Positions 22,898 through 31,664 of a DNA stretch of 64,000 bases are shown here, piece after piece. The notes below the pieces were generated by a model, which was given only the letters and a program-made list of their open reading frames with translations, was not told where the DNA came from and searched no databases. The position numbers and the translations under genes were made by a program. The DNA lies in assembly GCA_963839725.1 (NCBI GenBank), contig CAWIWT010000035.1, forward strand, positions 248,001-312,000, read 5' to 3'. The DNA is from Kumtagia sp963839725. Lineage in GTDB: Bacteria; Pseudomonadota; Alphaproteobacteria; Rhizobiales; Rhizobiaceae. Position 1 is the stretch's first letter; each line of letters starts with the position of its first letter.

Positions 22898-23476
22898 ATG
22901 CGATCATACTCCAAAAAACGTGAGTGCAAGCGGTCATTTGCAGGCAAGGGCGGCGCGCTCCGCGCGATCATCGTACGCCAGAGACCCGGCGTGCCGACGC
23001 AGGGGCTCCTGCGGGTTGGCGGCTGCGTGTTTCCTTGCGCGCTCGGGCGCGGCGGAATTTCGGCCAACAAGCGCGAAGGCGATGGCGCGACGCCATTGGC
23101 GCGCATGCGGCTGATTTCCGGCTATTTTCGCGGCGATCATGTCAAGCCGCACAGTTCGCGCCTGCCGATGACGGCGATGTCCGCCGATCTCGGCTGGTGC
23201 GAAGTGCCGGACGACCGCAATTACAACCGGCCGGTCAAAATGCCATACGCCGCGAGCCACGAGACCATGCGGCGCGGCGATGACCTTTACGATTTCTGCA
23301 TCGTGCTCGACTGGAACATCGTGCCGCGGCGGCGCGGAGGCGGCAGCGCCATCTTTTTCCACCTTGCCCGTCCGGGCTTCACGCCGACGCAAGGCTGCGT
23401 CGCGGTTACCCTGCAGGTGATGCAGCGGCTGCTGCCGTATTTGTCGCGCGACACGGTGTTGGAGGTGAAGCGGTAA
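22898..23476 (+). CDS. L,D-transpeptidase (YkuD) family protein
   Basis: The start is uncertain: ATG at 22898 gives 192 residues, and family similarity begins near 22960 (LRAIIVRQRPGVPTQGLLRV). The conserved core is ALGRGGISANKREGDGATPL, then WCEVPDDRNYNRPVKMPY and the catalytic-type C-terminal FHLARPGFTPTQGCVAVTL, with His and Cys in the expected YkuD positions (H..14-17..S/T.GC). Members of this short branch cross-link or edit peptidoglycan, or attach proteins to it. No signal peptide is visible with this start, which is odd for a periplasmic enzyme but common in this subfamily's annotations. It is divergent from the response regulator. Confidence 0.8.
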   Translation: MRSYSKKRECKRSFAGKGGALRAIIVRQRPGVPTQGLLRVGGCVFPCALGRGGISANKREGDGATPLARMRLISGYFRGDHVKPHSSRLPMTAMSADLGWCEVPDDRNYNRPVKMPYAASHETMRRGDDLYDFCIVLDWNIVPRRRGGGSAIFFHLARPGFTPTQGCVAVTLQVMQRLLPYLSRDTVLEVKR

Positions 23477-23630
23477 GATCAGTAACCCCTTCCCGTCTCG
23501 CCCCTGGTGCTCGTGCCAAGTTGGAACACCCTAGTCCGACTTCGCTTCGCTCCATCGCCCGGCAAGACGTGGTGGAGATGCCTATCGCCAGTCTCCAGCG
23601 TTGCAATGGGGGCGTCGTCGGCGCCGCGCC

Positions 23631-23772
23631 TTACCCTCCCCCTTGTGGGGAGGGTCGGCGAGCGGATGAAACGAAGTGGAATTCGCGCGGCGGGTGGGGG
23701 GTAAGAGATATCTCCTGACCCCCCACCCCGATCCGCTGCACGGATCGACCCTCCCCACAAGGGGGAGGGTAA
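23631..23772. repeat. Inverted-repeat element, family 3 (CCCTCCCCCTTGTGGGGAGG type)
   Basis: Left arm 23631-23667 (TTACCCTCCCCCTTGTGGGG, then AGGGTCGGCGAGCGGAT) and right arm 23731-23772 are imperfect inverted copies, with an inner GGGTGGGGGG / CCCCCCACCC stem. The whole 142-base element could fold as one long hairpin. A related element is at 53441-53578. This is a common small repeat of rhizobial intergenic regions. Confidence 0.75.
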
Positions 23773-24304
23773 AGTAGCGGCGGCCGAATCGCATATTTCT
23801 ACGCAGGCACAGTTTTATGGAATGGGAATTGAAAATCTTCAGCTGAAAATCCTTGTCCAATCTTGTCAGTGACTTGGCATTTCATTTTGTGGATTTCCCG
23901 CCGTCCCTGTCCCCTCCCGACGTCCCTCGCGTACATTCCGCCATAGCAGCTTGCTTGTGGGAACGGGTGTACAACCGGCATCCAGGCAAGTGTGGCACCG
24001 GGCCGGCCACGCAACGGTTAGCGTGGTTTGGGGTGATCCCCCGCAGCCTAGACCCGGCCCTCGGATCAAGCTCGTGAGCCGTTAACTCGGCCGGGTTTGG
24101 TTTGGGGAAGCATGCCGGCGGCGCATGGCGAAGCGTCACTAAACTATACCTTACAAGGCGCAATGCCATGCGCCGTCTCCCAGTCGAAGGGTCGAAGAGT
24201 TCTTTGAAAAAGGCCAGGGCTGAAAGGCAGCGTGGCAACGAATAGGTGTGTCTCGGGAATTTTAGAGCGGCTTGGCGGCGGCAGGCTCGTTGCCGGAAGA
24301 GAGT

Positions 24305-24386
24305 CGCCGGGGACAGTTCAGTTGCGGAGGGCTGCGCCCTGGCAATGCGAGTAGCTGGCGGCAAAAAAGGGAACTGTCCCCCGGCG
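24305..24386. repeat. Hairpin of REP type with 15-bp arms
   Basis: CGCCGGGGACAGTTC (24305-24319) is complementary to GAACTGTCCCCCGGCG (24371-24386) with one bulged C. An inner stem GAGGGC / GCCCT lies in the loop. GGGGACAGTTCCC-type palindromes elsewhere are REP sequences mobilised by RAYT transposases; no RAYT gene is in the window. Confidence 0.55.
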
Positions 24387-24477
24387 GTCCGCTTGCAACA
24401 AGATTGCGGATGGCTAAAGTCGCCAAAACCCGCCGATCCGCACCGAGGAAAACCGGTGCATACCTCAGGAGTGCGTC

Positions 24478-25275
24478 ATGACCCGTCTGAAACTCGCTTT
24501 GGCTGCGCTGGCGGCCGTGGTGCTCATGCCAATCACTGCCTTTGCGCAAGCGCTGCCCGATCTTGGCGGCAAGAAGGTCGTGGTAGTCACCGAGAACGCC
24601 TACTTCCCGCTGCAGTTCGTCGATCCGGCAAGCGGCAAGGCGATTGGCTGGGAATATGACGCGATGGAGGCGCTTTCCAAGAAGCTCAACTTCACGGTCG
24701 AGTACCAAAACACCTCCTGGGACGCGATGATCCAGGCCGTGTCGGACAAGCAATACGACATGGGCATGACCGGCATCACCATCAAGGACGACCGCAAGGA
24801 GAAGGTGGATTTCTCCGATCCCTATATGCGCTCGGAAATCTTCATGCTGGTACGCGGCGACGAAAGCCGCTTCACCGACGCCAAGAGTTTTGCCGCCGAT
24901 GACAAGCTGCTGGTGGGCGCCCAGGCTGGTACCTCGCCCTTCTATGTCGCCGTCTACAATGTGCTTGACGGCAACGAGCAGAACCCGCGCATCAAGCTGA
25001 TGGAAACCTTCGCGGCCACGGTTGCCGCCCTTCAGGCCGGCGACGTCGATCTGGTGTTGACCGACAGCGCCGCCGGCAAGTCGCTCACCGACAATTCCGG
25101 CGGCAAGCTAAAGCTCATCGGCGAGCCTCTGCAGGCGGAGGATTTCGGCTTTATCTTCCCGAAGGGCTCGGACCTTATCGCGCCGATCAATGCCGGTATC
25201 GCCGCGCTGAAGGCCGACGGCACGCTGGATAAGATCACCCAGAAGTGGTTCGTGGACTACAAGCCCGCTCAGTAA
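24478..25275 (+). CDS. Polar amino acid ABC transporter, substrate-binding protein (family 3)
   Basis: 265 residues with CAGGAG before the ATG. There is a signal peptide (residues 1-24, ending TAFAQ). The family 3 fold is clear: VTENAYFPLQFVDPASGKAI, then GWEYDAMEALSKKL and the hinge motif DMGMTGITIKDDRKEKVDFS. It should bind an amino acid or related small solute in the periplasm and pass it to the permease at 25801. It is first in a four-gene run SBP / GNAT / permease / methyltransferase. The substrate is not predictable by eye. Confidence 0.9.
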   Translation: MTRLKLALAALAAVVLMPITAFAQALPDLGGKKVVVVTENAYFPLQFVDPASGKAIGWEYDAMEALSKKLNFTVEYQNTSWDAMIQAVSDKQYDMGMTGITIKDDRKEKVDFSDPYMRSEIFMLVRGDESRFTDAKSFAADDKLLVGAQAGTSPFYVAVYNVLDGNEQNPRIKLMETFAATVAALQAGDVDLVLTDSAAGKSLTDNSGGKLKLIGEPLQAEDFGFIFPKGSDLIAPINAGIAALKADGTLDKITQKWFVDYKPAQ

Positions 25276-25290
25276 TAAGAAATAGCCAGC

Positions 25291-25797
25291 ATGATCGAAC
25301 TGTCCGGATACCGGCCAGGCGCACTGGCCGGTATCGTTGCGTTGCACGCGGCTTACTATTCTCGGCATTGGAAATTTGGCCTGCCGTTCGAGACAAAAGT
25401 CGCGTCCGAGCTGGCTGAGTTCCTGGCGCGGATGAATTCCGGGCGCGACCTGTTTCTGGTTGCCTGGCAGCAAGGCCAGGTCGTCGGCTCCATCGTTATC
25501 GACGAGAGTGGCGGCGGGGCGATGGGTGCGCATCTGCGCTGGTTCATCGTCAGCGACCGAGCGCGCGGCACGGGAACCGGCAAGGCGCTGATTGAAAAAG
25601 CGTTGAGGCATTGCGACGCACGGGGGTTCGAGCGCGTGTGGCTAACGACCTTCGCCGGCCTCGACGCGGCCCGCGCGCTCTACGAGCGCTACGGATTTGC
25701 CTTGGTTTCGGAAGCCGCGCACGACCAATGGAGCGGCGGCGTGCGCGAGCAGCTTTTCGAGCGGCGCCGGCCGGCTGTGACCGAGAGAGCGCCATAG
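25291..25797 (+). CDS. GNAT-family N-acetyltransferase
   Basis: 168 residues, starting 15 bases after the SBP stop. The fold spans residues 1-155. The acetyl-CoA loop is SDRARGTGTGKALIEKAL (R/Q-x-x-G-x-G/A type), followed by VWLTTFAGLDAARALYERYG and the C-terminal GFALVSE. It is similar to GNAT domains that follow MarR regulators, but has no MarR part. Its place between a binding protein and its permease suggests that it acetylates the transported compound or a derivative; that is inference. Confidence 0.85.
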   Translation: MIELSGYRPGALAGIVALHAAYYSRHWKFGLPFETKVASELAEFLARMNSGRDLFLVAWQQGQVVGSIVIDESGGGAMGAHLRWFIVSDRARGTGTGKALIEKALRHCDARGFERVWLTTFAGLDAARALYERYGFALVSEAAHDQWSGGVREQLFERRRPAVTERAP

Positions 25798-25800
25798 CCG

Positions 25801-26619
25801 ATGAACCAAGGCCGCCCCTCGACTTCCGGCAGGCAGGACTTTCCGTATTGGCTCGTCGCCGCGATAGTCGCGGCAATCGGCGTCGCGCTGGCGATCGCGG
25901 CAAGCGATCTCTATTCGCAAGTCTTTTCGACAATCGCCAAGGGTATCGGCATCACGATTTTCGTTACCGTGGTCGGCTTTGCACTGGCCTCAGCGATCGG
26001 TCTTGGCTTTGCGCTGATGGCGCTGTCCGGCTCTCTCTGGCTGCGCCAAATCTCGCGCTTCTATGTCGAGATCATCCGCGGCGTACCTGTGCTGGTGCTG
26101 CTGTTCTGGATCGCATTTGCCGGCGTTCCGGCTTTCGTGGCGCTGTGGAACATGGCGATGCAGCCGTTGCACGATGCCGGCATTGTCGGGGAACTGCTGG
26201 TGCGCGACGTGTCGCTGCTTTGGCGCGCCATCCTGGCGCTCACCGTCGGCTATTCGGCCTTCATCGCCGAAGTGTTTCGCGCCGGCATCCAGGCGGTGGA
26301 CCGAGGGCAGATCGAGGCGGCGAAGGCGCTCGGCCTGTCACGCTTCCAGCGCTTCCGGTTCATCGTCTTTCCGCAGGCGATCCGCACGATCCTGCCGCCG
26401 CTCGGCAATGATTTCGTCGCCATGGTCAAGGATTCTTCGCTGGTTTCGGTGCTCGGCGTCGCCGACATCACCCAGATGGGCAAGATCTACGCCGCCGGCT
26501 CGTTTCGCTTTTTCGAGACTTATTCCATCGTCGCCTATATCTACCTTATCCTCACCGTCAGCCTTTCGCTGGCGCTGCGCGGCCTCGAGCAGCGATTGCG
26601 CAACCAGCATCAGGAGTAG
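25801..26619 (+). CDS. Polar amino acid ABC transporter, permease (HisM/GlnP family)
   Basis: 272 residues, starting 3 bases after the GNAT stop. An N-terminal hydrophilic tail, a first helix (about 18-38) and the BPD_transp_1 domain with about five helices follow. The EAA loop, which docks the ATPase, is EAAKALGLSRFQRFRFIVFP. FYVEIIRGVPVLVLLFWIAF is typical of the family. It is a single permease, presumably a homodimer. No ATP-binding protein is encoded nearby, so one must be supplied from elsewhere. Confidence 0.9.
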   Translation: MNQGRPSTSGRQDFPYWLVAAIVAAIGVALAIAASDLYSQVFSTIAKGIGITIFVTVVGFALASAIGLGFALMALSGSLWLRQISRFYVEIIRGVPVLVLLFWIAFAGVPAFVALWNMAMQPLHDAGIVGELLVRDVSLLWRAILALTVGYSAFIAEVFRAGIQAVDRGQIEAAKALGLSRFQRFRFIVFPQAIRTILPPLGNDFVAMVKDSSLVSVLGVADITQMGKIYAAGSFRFFETYSIVAYIYLILTVSLSLALRGLEQRLRNQHQE

Positions 26620-26629
26620 CGGGGCTCAG

Positions 26630-27277
26630 ATGGCGGACCACACAACGACGGACATGGCCCATGCGGCGCTCGATTCCGTTTATTCGGCCGGTTCGCCGGA
26701 GGATCTCGCCAAGGCCTACGCCGCCTGGGCGGCGACCTATGACGGCGAGACGGCCGCACTTGGCTACCTGTTGCCTTTCCTAATCACCGGCTGGGTGACG
26801 CGCTATGTTCCAGCCGGCCAAGGACCGTTGCTCGACGCAGGATGCGGCACCGGCCTGACTGGGCCGCAGCTGAAGGCGCTCGGCTATCACGACATTGCCG
26901 GGCTCGACCTGTCGAAAGACATGCTGGCTATCGCCGGTTCGCGGCAGGTCTATAACGATTTGAGGGAGGCCGCGCTCGGCGGTCCGCTGCCGTGGCCGGA
27001 TGGACACTTCCGTGCCTTCTTCTCCACTGGCGTGTTCACCATCGGCCACGCGCCGGCATCCGGGCTGCACGAACTGGTGCGCATCACTGCCAAGGGCGGC
27101 CATGCGATCTTCACGGTGCGCGACCAGGTGTTTGAAAAGGGCGGCTTTCGCGATGTGTTTGCAGAGATCGAGCGGCAGGGCAAATGGAAGCTGGCCGAGG
27201 AAAGCTCCTGGTTCCGCTGCTTTGCGGTTGCCGAACCGGAGGCGGTGGTGAAGACGTTTGTGTTTGAGATTCGGTGA
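26630..27277 (+). CDS. Class I SAM-dependent methyltransferase
   Basis: 215 residues from the ATG at 26630, 10 bases after the permease stop. The SAM-binding loop is LLDAGCGTGLTGPQLKALGY (about residues 64-83), with the acidic end of strand beta2 in IAGLDLSKDML and motif PWPDGHFRAFFSTGVFTIGH. The family acts on small molecules or tRNA; the substrate is unknown. As the last gene of the uptake run it may modify the imported compound together with the GNAT enzyme. Confidence 0.85.
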   Translation: MADHTTTDMAHAALDSVYSAGSPEDLAKAYAAWAATYDGETAALGYLLPFLITGWVTRYVPAGQGPLLDAGCGTGLTGPQLKALGYHDIAGLDLSKDMLAIAGSRQVYNDLREAALGGPLPWPDGHFRAFFSTGVFTIGHAPASGLHELVRITAKGGHAIFTVRDQVFEKGGFRDVFAEIERQGKWKLAEESSWFRCFAVAEPEAVVKTFVFEIR

Positions 27278-27356
27278 ATGGTGAATAGTGATTAGAAAAA
27301 ACGACTTAAGAGTCAGATAGTGTGTGGCGCCCTCTTCCATTCACCTACTTCACCGC

Positions 27357-28526
27357 TCAAATCACATTCAGCTCCCGAAACGGCGTCCCCGTCGCGATCC
27401 GCTCGTAGCCAAAGGCCGAGCAATCGACCGTCCGATAGCCGCCATACACGATCAGTTCGGCAAGCGCCTTGCCGACCGCCGGCGCCTGCTGCAGCCCGTG
27501 CCCGGAAAACCCATTGGCGAACAAAAAGTTCGTCACAGCCGGATGCGGGCCGATGACGCCGTTCTGGTCGAGCGTATTGTAGTCGTAATGGCCAGCCCAG
27601 GCGCGGGTCGGCTTGATCGCCTCGAAGGCCGGGATGCGGGTCGCCAGCACAGGCCAGATCGTCTCTTCGAACAGCGGCCAGTCCGGCTCGAAATCGCCGG
27701 GATCGGCCGCCTTATCGCCCTCCTCCGGCTCCGCGCCGCTGGTGATGTAGACGGAACCTTCCGGGCGCACCCAGACGCCCGATGGATCGACCAGCAGCGG
27801 CATATCGTCGAACCTATCGCGTGCCTCGAAGACGAAGACGCTGCGCTTGCGCGGCTCCACCGGTAGCGCGATTCCGGCCATCGCCGCCACCTCCCCGGCG
27901 TTCGGTCCGGCGGCGTTGACGACGATGCCAGCGTCGAGCCGTTCGCCATTGTCGAGCGTAACCGCCGTTACACCCGCGCCATCGCGTTCGATGCCGCTGA
28001 CCGACGCGCTGACGAAATCGATCGACTTCATTCGCAACGACTTGCGGAACATCATGAGCATAGCGTGCGCGTCGAACCAGCCTTCTCCGCTGCGACCCCA
28101 GGCGCCCGCGACGATGCCCTCCTGTGAAAGCCAGGCGAAACGGCGGGCAAGGGCTGCGGCATCCTCCAGCAGGATATCGGCACCTTCCGCCTTCTGAGCT
28201 TCGTGATTGGCCTTCAGCACCGGCAATCCATCCTCGCTGGCGAGAATGAGGTAGCCCTTTTCGCGAAATCCGATATCGGCATCGGCGCCGAATTCATCCG
28301 TGAGGCGGCGGAACAGGCCAAGGGTGAACTGCGACAGCCGAATGTTTTCCGGAATGGAGAATTGTTGGCGGATGGAGGCGCAAGACAGCGTCGTCGCCGA
28401 ATGGGTGAATTGCGGGTCGCGCTCGACCAGCGCGATGGAACCGGTAAAACCCTCCTCACGCAGATAGTAAGCGACCGAACTGCCGACGATCGCGCCGCCG
28501 ATGATGACAATATCGTACCGCTTCAT
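27357..28526 (-). CDS. FAD-dependent oxidoreductase (DAO family)
   Basis: 389 residues from the ATG at 28526 (MKRYDIVIIGGAIVGSSVAY); upstream starts at 28544 and 28565 are possible. The FAD-binding dinucleotide fold is GGAIVGSSVAYYLRE, and the DAO signature appears at the C-terminus (PTRAWAGHYDYNTLDQNGVI, then FANGFSGHGLQQAPAVGKAL). This resembles sarcosine/glycine-oxidase-like enzymes that oxidise secondary or N-methyl amino acids. It stands divergent from the CitE-like gene. Confidence 0.87.
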   Translation of the reverse strand: MKRYDIVIIGGAIVGSSVAYYLREEGFTGSIALVERDPQFTHSATTLSCASIRQQFSIPENIRLSQFTLGLFRRLTDEFGADADIGFREKGYLILASEDGLPVLKANHEAQKAEGADILLEDAAALARRFAWLSQEGIVAGAWGRSGEGWFDAHAMLMMFRKSLRMKSIDFVSASVSGIERDGAGVTAVTLDNGERLDAGIVVNAAGPNAGEVAAMAGIALPVEPRKRSVFVFEARDRFDDMPLLVDPSGVWVRPEGSVYITSGAEPEEGDKAADPGDFEPDWPLFEETIWPVLATRIPAFEAIKPTRAWAGHYDYNTLDQNGVIGPHPAVTNFLFANGFSGHGLQQAPAVGKALAELIVYGGYRTVDCSAFGYERIATGTPFRELNVI

Positions 28527-28638
28527 CGTCCAGAGTTCCGCCATTCGCAGGCCATAATGGCCCAAATCTCTACCAAGCAGCTACGACCTTTCTCGGCAAG
28601 ACCTTGCAAGGGCCAGCAACGCGAGGCAAGAAGGCCAC

Positions 28639-29502
28639 ATGCTCCAAGCAGTCCCAAAACCCTATCGTTCCGTCCTCTATGTTCCCGCCTGCAACCAGCG
28701 GGCGATGGCGAAAATCGCGTCGCTGTCCTGCGATGCCGTAATCCTGGACCTTGAGGACGCGGTCGCGCCTGGGCAGAAACTTGCAGCACGCGAAAATCTC
28801 AAAAGCTGGTTCGATCAGCGCCCGGATACAAAGGCGGAAATAATCATCCGCATCAATCCGATGTCGAGCGACTGGGGCACCGGGGATCTGGCGCTTGCCG
28901 GATCGCTGGAACCGCAGGGCATTCTGCTGCCGAAGGCTGATACGCCGCGCGCGATCCTTGAAATCGGCGATACGCTCGACGATGAGGCCGTGCCGGACGA
29001 CGTCAAACTGTTGGCGATGATCGAAACGCCGCGCGCCATGCTCAACATCGGCGCGATTGCGGAGCTGGGGCGCGATCCGGCGTCGCGGCTAGCCGGGCTT
29101 GTGGCCGGCACCAACGATCTTGCGAACGAAACCGGGGTCAGCTCGCGTCCCTATCTGGTGCCGTGGCTAATGCAGATCGTGCTTGCCGCTCGCGCCGGCG
29201 GGCTGGTTGCACTGGACGGCGTAATGAACGACTTCAGCAATCTTGATGCCTTCAAGCGGGAATGCAGCGAGGCCGCCGCCATGGGGTTTGACGGCAAGAC
29301 GCTGATCCATCCCTCACAGGTCGAACCGGCTAATCTGGCTTTTTCGCCATCGGCAGCGACCGTTGCCGAGGCACGGCGGATTGTCGATGCGTTCGGACGG
29401 CCCGAGAACGCCGACAAGGGCGTACTGGCGATCGAGGGCCGAATGGTCGAGCGGCTGCATCTCATTCAGGCCGAACGGCTGATCGCCCGCGCCAAATCCT
29501 AA
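28639..29502 (+). CDS. CitE-like HpcH/HpaI aldolase family lyase
   Basis: 287 residues. It starts with the CitE-type opening YRSVLYVPACNQRAMAKIAS, has the metal/CoA-site motif CDAVILDLEDAVAPGQK and IIIRINPMSSDWGTGDL, AMIETPRAMLNIGAIAEL, and the C-terminal GFDGKTLIHPSQVEPANLAF. Relatives cleave citramalyl- or malyl-CoA-type thioesters. The exact substrate is not deducible. The downstream DUF1737 gene begins 26 bases after it. Confidence 0.87.
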   Translation: MLQAVPKPYRSVLYVPACNQRAMAKIASLSCDAVILDLEDAVAPGQKLAARENLKSWFDQRPDTKAEIIIRINPMSSDWGTGDLALAGSLEPQGILLPKADTPRAILEIGDTLDDEAVPDDVKLLAMIETPRAMLNIGAIAELGRDPASRLAGLVAGTNDLANETGVSSRPYLVPWLMQIVLAARAGGLVALDGVMNDFSNLDAFKRECSEAAAMGFDGKTLIHPSQVEPANLAFSPSAATVAEARRIVDAFGRPENADKGVLAIEGRMVERLHLIQAERLIARAKS

Positions 29503-29528
29503 GAATCATTCCATCTGGAGATGCCGTC

Positions 29529-29735
29529 GTGAAACTTTATCGCTTCCTGACCGGTCCTGACGATTCGAGCTTTTGTCACAAGGTGACGGCAGTGCTCAAC
29601 AAGGGCTGGCACTTGTTCGGGTCGCCGACCTACTCCTACAATGCCGAGGCCAAAACCATGATGGCTGGCCAGGCCGTGGTGAAGGATGTCGAGGGCACGG
29701 AATACAATCCCGACATCAAACTCAGCGATCAGTAA
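29529..29735 (+). CDS. DUF1737 small protein
   Basis: 68 residues. MKLYRFLTGPDDSSFCHKVT, then LNKGWHLFGSPTYSYNAEAK matches DUF1737, a family of small proteins with a Gly-Trp-x-Leu-x-Gly-x-P motif. Function unknown. It lies 26 bases after the CitE-like gene and may be co-transcribed. Confidence 0.85.
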   Translation: MKLYRFLTGPDDSSFCHKVTAVLNKGWHLFGSPTYSYNAEAKTMMAGQAVVKDVEGTEYNPDIKLSDQ

Positions 29736-29737
29736 GC

Positions 29738-30577
29738 CTATCGCCGCGCGAAATCCTCAAAGTCCTTGGCGAAATCCGGATGCCAACGCGATAGCGGTGG
29801 ACGGTTCTCGACGATATCGCCCGCGGCCCAAAGGATGCGACGCTCGTCGAGCGAGCGCGGCACGTCATTGTCGGGACACAGGATGTAGAAATCGCCGCGT
29901 TCCAGGCTCTCCAACATGAAATCCACGGTCTGCTCCGGCGTCCACGCGGCCGCCGGCTTTTCGGTGCGACCGTTGGCGGTGAGGCCGGTAAAGACGAAGC
30001 CCGGGATGAGCAGGTGGGCGTTGATTTGGCAGTCCTTTGTGGTTCGCAACTCGTGCTGAAGGGCTTCGGTGAAGGCTTTCACGCCGGCCTTGGCGACATT
30101 GTAGGCCGGATCGCCAGGCGGCGTGGTGATGCCCTGCTTTGAGCCCGTATTGATGATGAGTCCTGGCCTGCCGCGCGCGATCATCCCCGGCGCGAACACG
30201 CGGCTGCCGTGAATCACGCCCCACAGATTGACCGCAAAGACCCGCTCCCAATTGCCGAGCGGGCCAAAGATGGCGCTTCCCGACTGAATGCCGGCATTGT
30301 TCATCAAAACGTCGGTGCCGCCGAACATTTGTGCGACGGTCCGCTCCAGCGCGGTGAGCTGATCTAACTTGCTGACATCGGCTTCGACCGCCAGCACGTC
30401 GGCGGCGCCGGCTTTTGCGATCGCTTCACGGGCAGCGTCTAGCCGGTCCTTGCCAAGGTCGGCAATGCAGACTTTCATGCCAAGCGCGGCGAACTTTTTC
30501 GCCGCCGCAAGACCGATGCCCGAGGCTCCTCCTGTTATGACAGCGACCGAACCGGGACCGAGAACGGGATTTGTCAT
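29738..30577 (-). CDS. Short-chain dehydrogenase/reductase (SDR)
   Basis: 279 residues from the ATG at 30577 with GAGGAAG upstream. The cofactor loop is TGGASGIGLAAAKKFA (NAD(P)-binding TGxxxGIG), then NNAG, catalytic Ser in INTGSKQGITT, and YNVAK (Tyr-x-x-x-Lys). The C-terminal region is unusual in carrying LCPDNDVPRSLDERRILWAA. The substrate is unknown. It converges with DUF1737, two bases between the stop codons. Confidence 0.88.
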   Translation of the reverse strand: MTNPVLGPGSVAVITGGASGIGLAAAKKFAALGMKVCIADLGKDRLDAAREAIAKAGAADVLAVEADVSKLDQLTALERTVAQMFGGTDVLMNNAGIQSGSAIFGPLGNWERVFAVNLWGVIHGSRVFAPGMIARGRPGLIINTGSKQGITTPPGDPAYNVAKAGVKAFTEALQHELRTTKDCQINAHLLIPGFVFTGLTANGRTEKPAAAWTPEQTVDFMLESLERGDFYILCPDNDVPRSLDERRILWAAGDIVENRPPLSRWHPDFAKDFEDFARR

Positions 30578-30632
30578 ATGGCTTCTTCCTCCACCATAAG
30601 GGCAATAAGCTTTGAACCGCAATCTGCGAAAC

Positions 30633-30657
30633 AAAAAAGCCCGGCGCAAGGCCGGGC
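30633..30657 (-). terminator. Rho-independent terminator of the lytic transglycosylase gene
   Basis: Stem GCCCGGC (30639-30645) / GCCGGGC (30651-30657) with a minus-strand T-run at 30638-30633. It lies about 30 bases beyond the stop of the lytic transglycosylase gene. Confidence 0.75.
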
Positions 30658-30686
30658 ATTGAATGGCTGGTCGATCGGTCGAGCTG

Positions 30687-31508
30687 TCAGTTGCCGTCGA
30701 TCGCGGTTCCGATGATGGCAATTGCCTGCTGATAGACGCTCGCGGAATTCCACCCGGCGATCGCGCTGTAATTCGGCTGTCCAGGCTGGTAACCGGCACC
30801 GCGGCTCCAGCCGTGGCCGCGGAGGTAGTTTGCGGTCGAGGCCAGGGCGTCCGCCTTGTTCTTCAGGTCGATGCGCCCGTCGCCATTGCCATCGACGCCG
30901 TATTTCACCACGTTGGCTGGGAGGAATTGGGTGTGGCCGATTTCGCCATGCGCCGCGCCGACCGATGCCGAGGTAAGCGAACCCCGGTCCACAAGCTGAA
31001 GAGCGCCATAGAGATGCGGGGTGAAGAACGCTGGGCGGCGGCAGTCATAGGCCAGCGTCGCGACCGCCGACATCGTGTTTTGATTGCCCATGGCGGCTCC
31101 AAAGCCGGTTTCCATGCCCCAGATCGCAAGCAGCGGACCGGCCGGAACACCGTAGCGCTTCTCAATCGAAGCGAACAGCGCCGCGTTCTGTTTCCTGAGC
31201 GCCCGGCCTTTCGAAATGATCACCGCGCCCCCGCGCCGCCGCATGAATGCATCGACCGATCCGCTGAAGGCTTTGTGGACTCCCCGGTCAACCGAAATCG
31301 TCTTCTTGGCGTAGGACGTTTTTTCCAGCGCCGCCAAGCCCCTTGACCCGACTCCATTCGCCGCCGCTTCCTGAGCGAACTCCTGCTTCCAGGCCTCGAA
31401 GCCCGCGCCGGATTTGCCGCACGATGCCGCCGCCGCGCCCCCTGCCGAGAGGCCGAGCATCGCCGTCGCGGCCGCCGCGAATTTTAGTCCCTTGGCAATG
31501 AATGCCAT
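30687..31508 (-). CDS. Lytic murein transglycosylase (MltB-like, family 3)
   Basis: 273 residues from the ATG at 31508, with AGGAG six bases upstream. Signal peptide residues 1-27 (ending AGGAAAAS). The SLT_2 core shows VPAGPLLAIWGMETGFGAAM with the catalytic Glu (IWGMETGFG), ATLAYDCRRPAFFT, and SVGAAHGEIGHTQFLPANVV. It cleaves the MurNAc-GlcNAc bond of peptidoglycan in the periplasm. The FLPANVVKYGVDGNGDGRID stretch is a Ca-like loop seen in this group. Monocistronic with its own terminator. Confidence 0.92.
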   Translation of the reverse strand: MAFIAKGLKFAAAATAMLGLSAGGAAAASCGKSGAGFEAWKQEFAQEAAANGVGSRGLAALEKTSYAKKTISVDRGVHKAFSGSVDAFMRRRGGAVIISKGRALRKQNAALFASIEKRYGVPAGPLLAIWGMETGFGAAMGNQNTMSAVATLAYDCRRPAFFTPHLYGALQLVDRGSLTSASVGAAHGEIGHTQFLPANVVKYGVDGNGDGRIDLKNKADALASTANYLRGHGWSRGAGYQPGQPNYSAIAGWNSASVYQQAIAIIGTAIDGN

Positions 31509-31664
31509 CCTCATCTCCTGATTGTCCGAAACCGTTGCCGCCACACCGCCTGCGGATCGCTGTTCCAACCTGTGCGCATCATTCCGGCTTTTCGCCGAAC
31601 CGCTGGCCTGTTTCGAGAAAACTCCCTACGATCAAGTGCCTTTTCTGGCAAGGGGCGGGATATC

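Larger units (their letters stand above)
23477..24477. other. 1-kb non-coding tract with repeats
   Basis: No frame here has convincing coding character. From low to high coordinates: an inverted-repeat element at 23631-23772; an unexplained tract about 23880-24240 rich in short stems, including a 10-bp inverted repeat GGCGCATGGC (24120-24129) / GCCATGCGCC (24165-24174); a hairpin with 15-bp arms at 24305-24386; and the promoter region of the ABC transporter genes. No tRNA, tmRNA, RNase P or SRP RNA motif was recognised. Confidence 0.5.

Noticed and set aside
23882..24364. 160-codon minus-strand ORF in the intergenic tract
   Set aside because: No ribosome site, repetitive content and no recognisable family; could not be supported as a gene, though the underlying DNA is flagged as unexplained.
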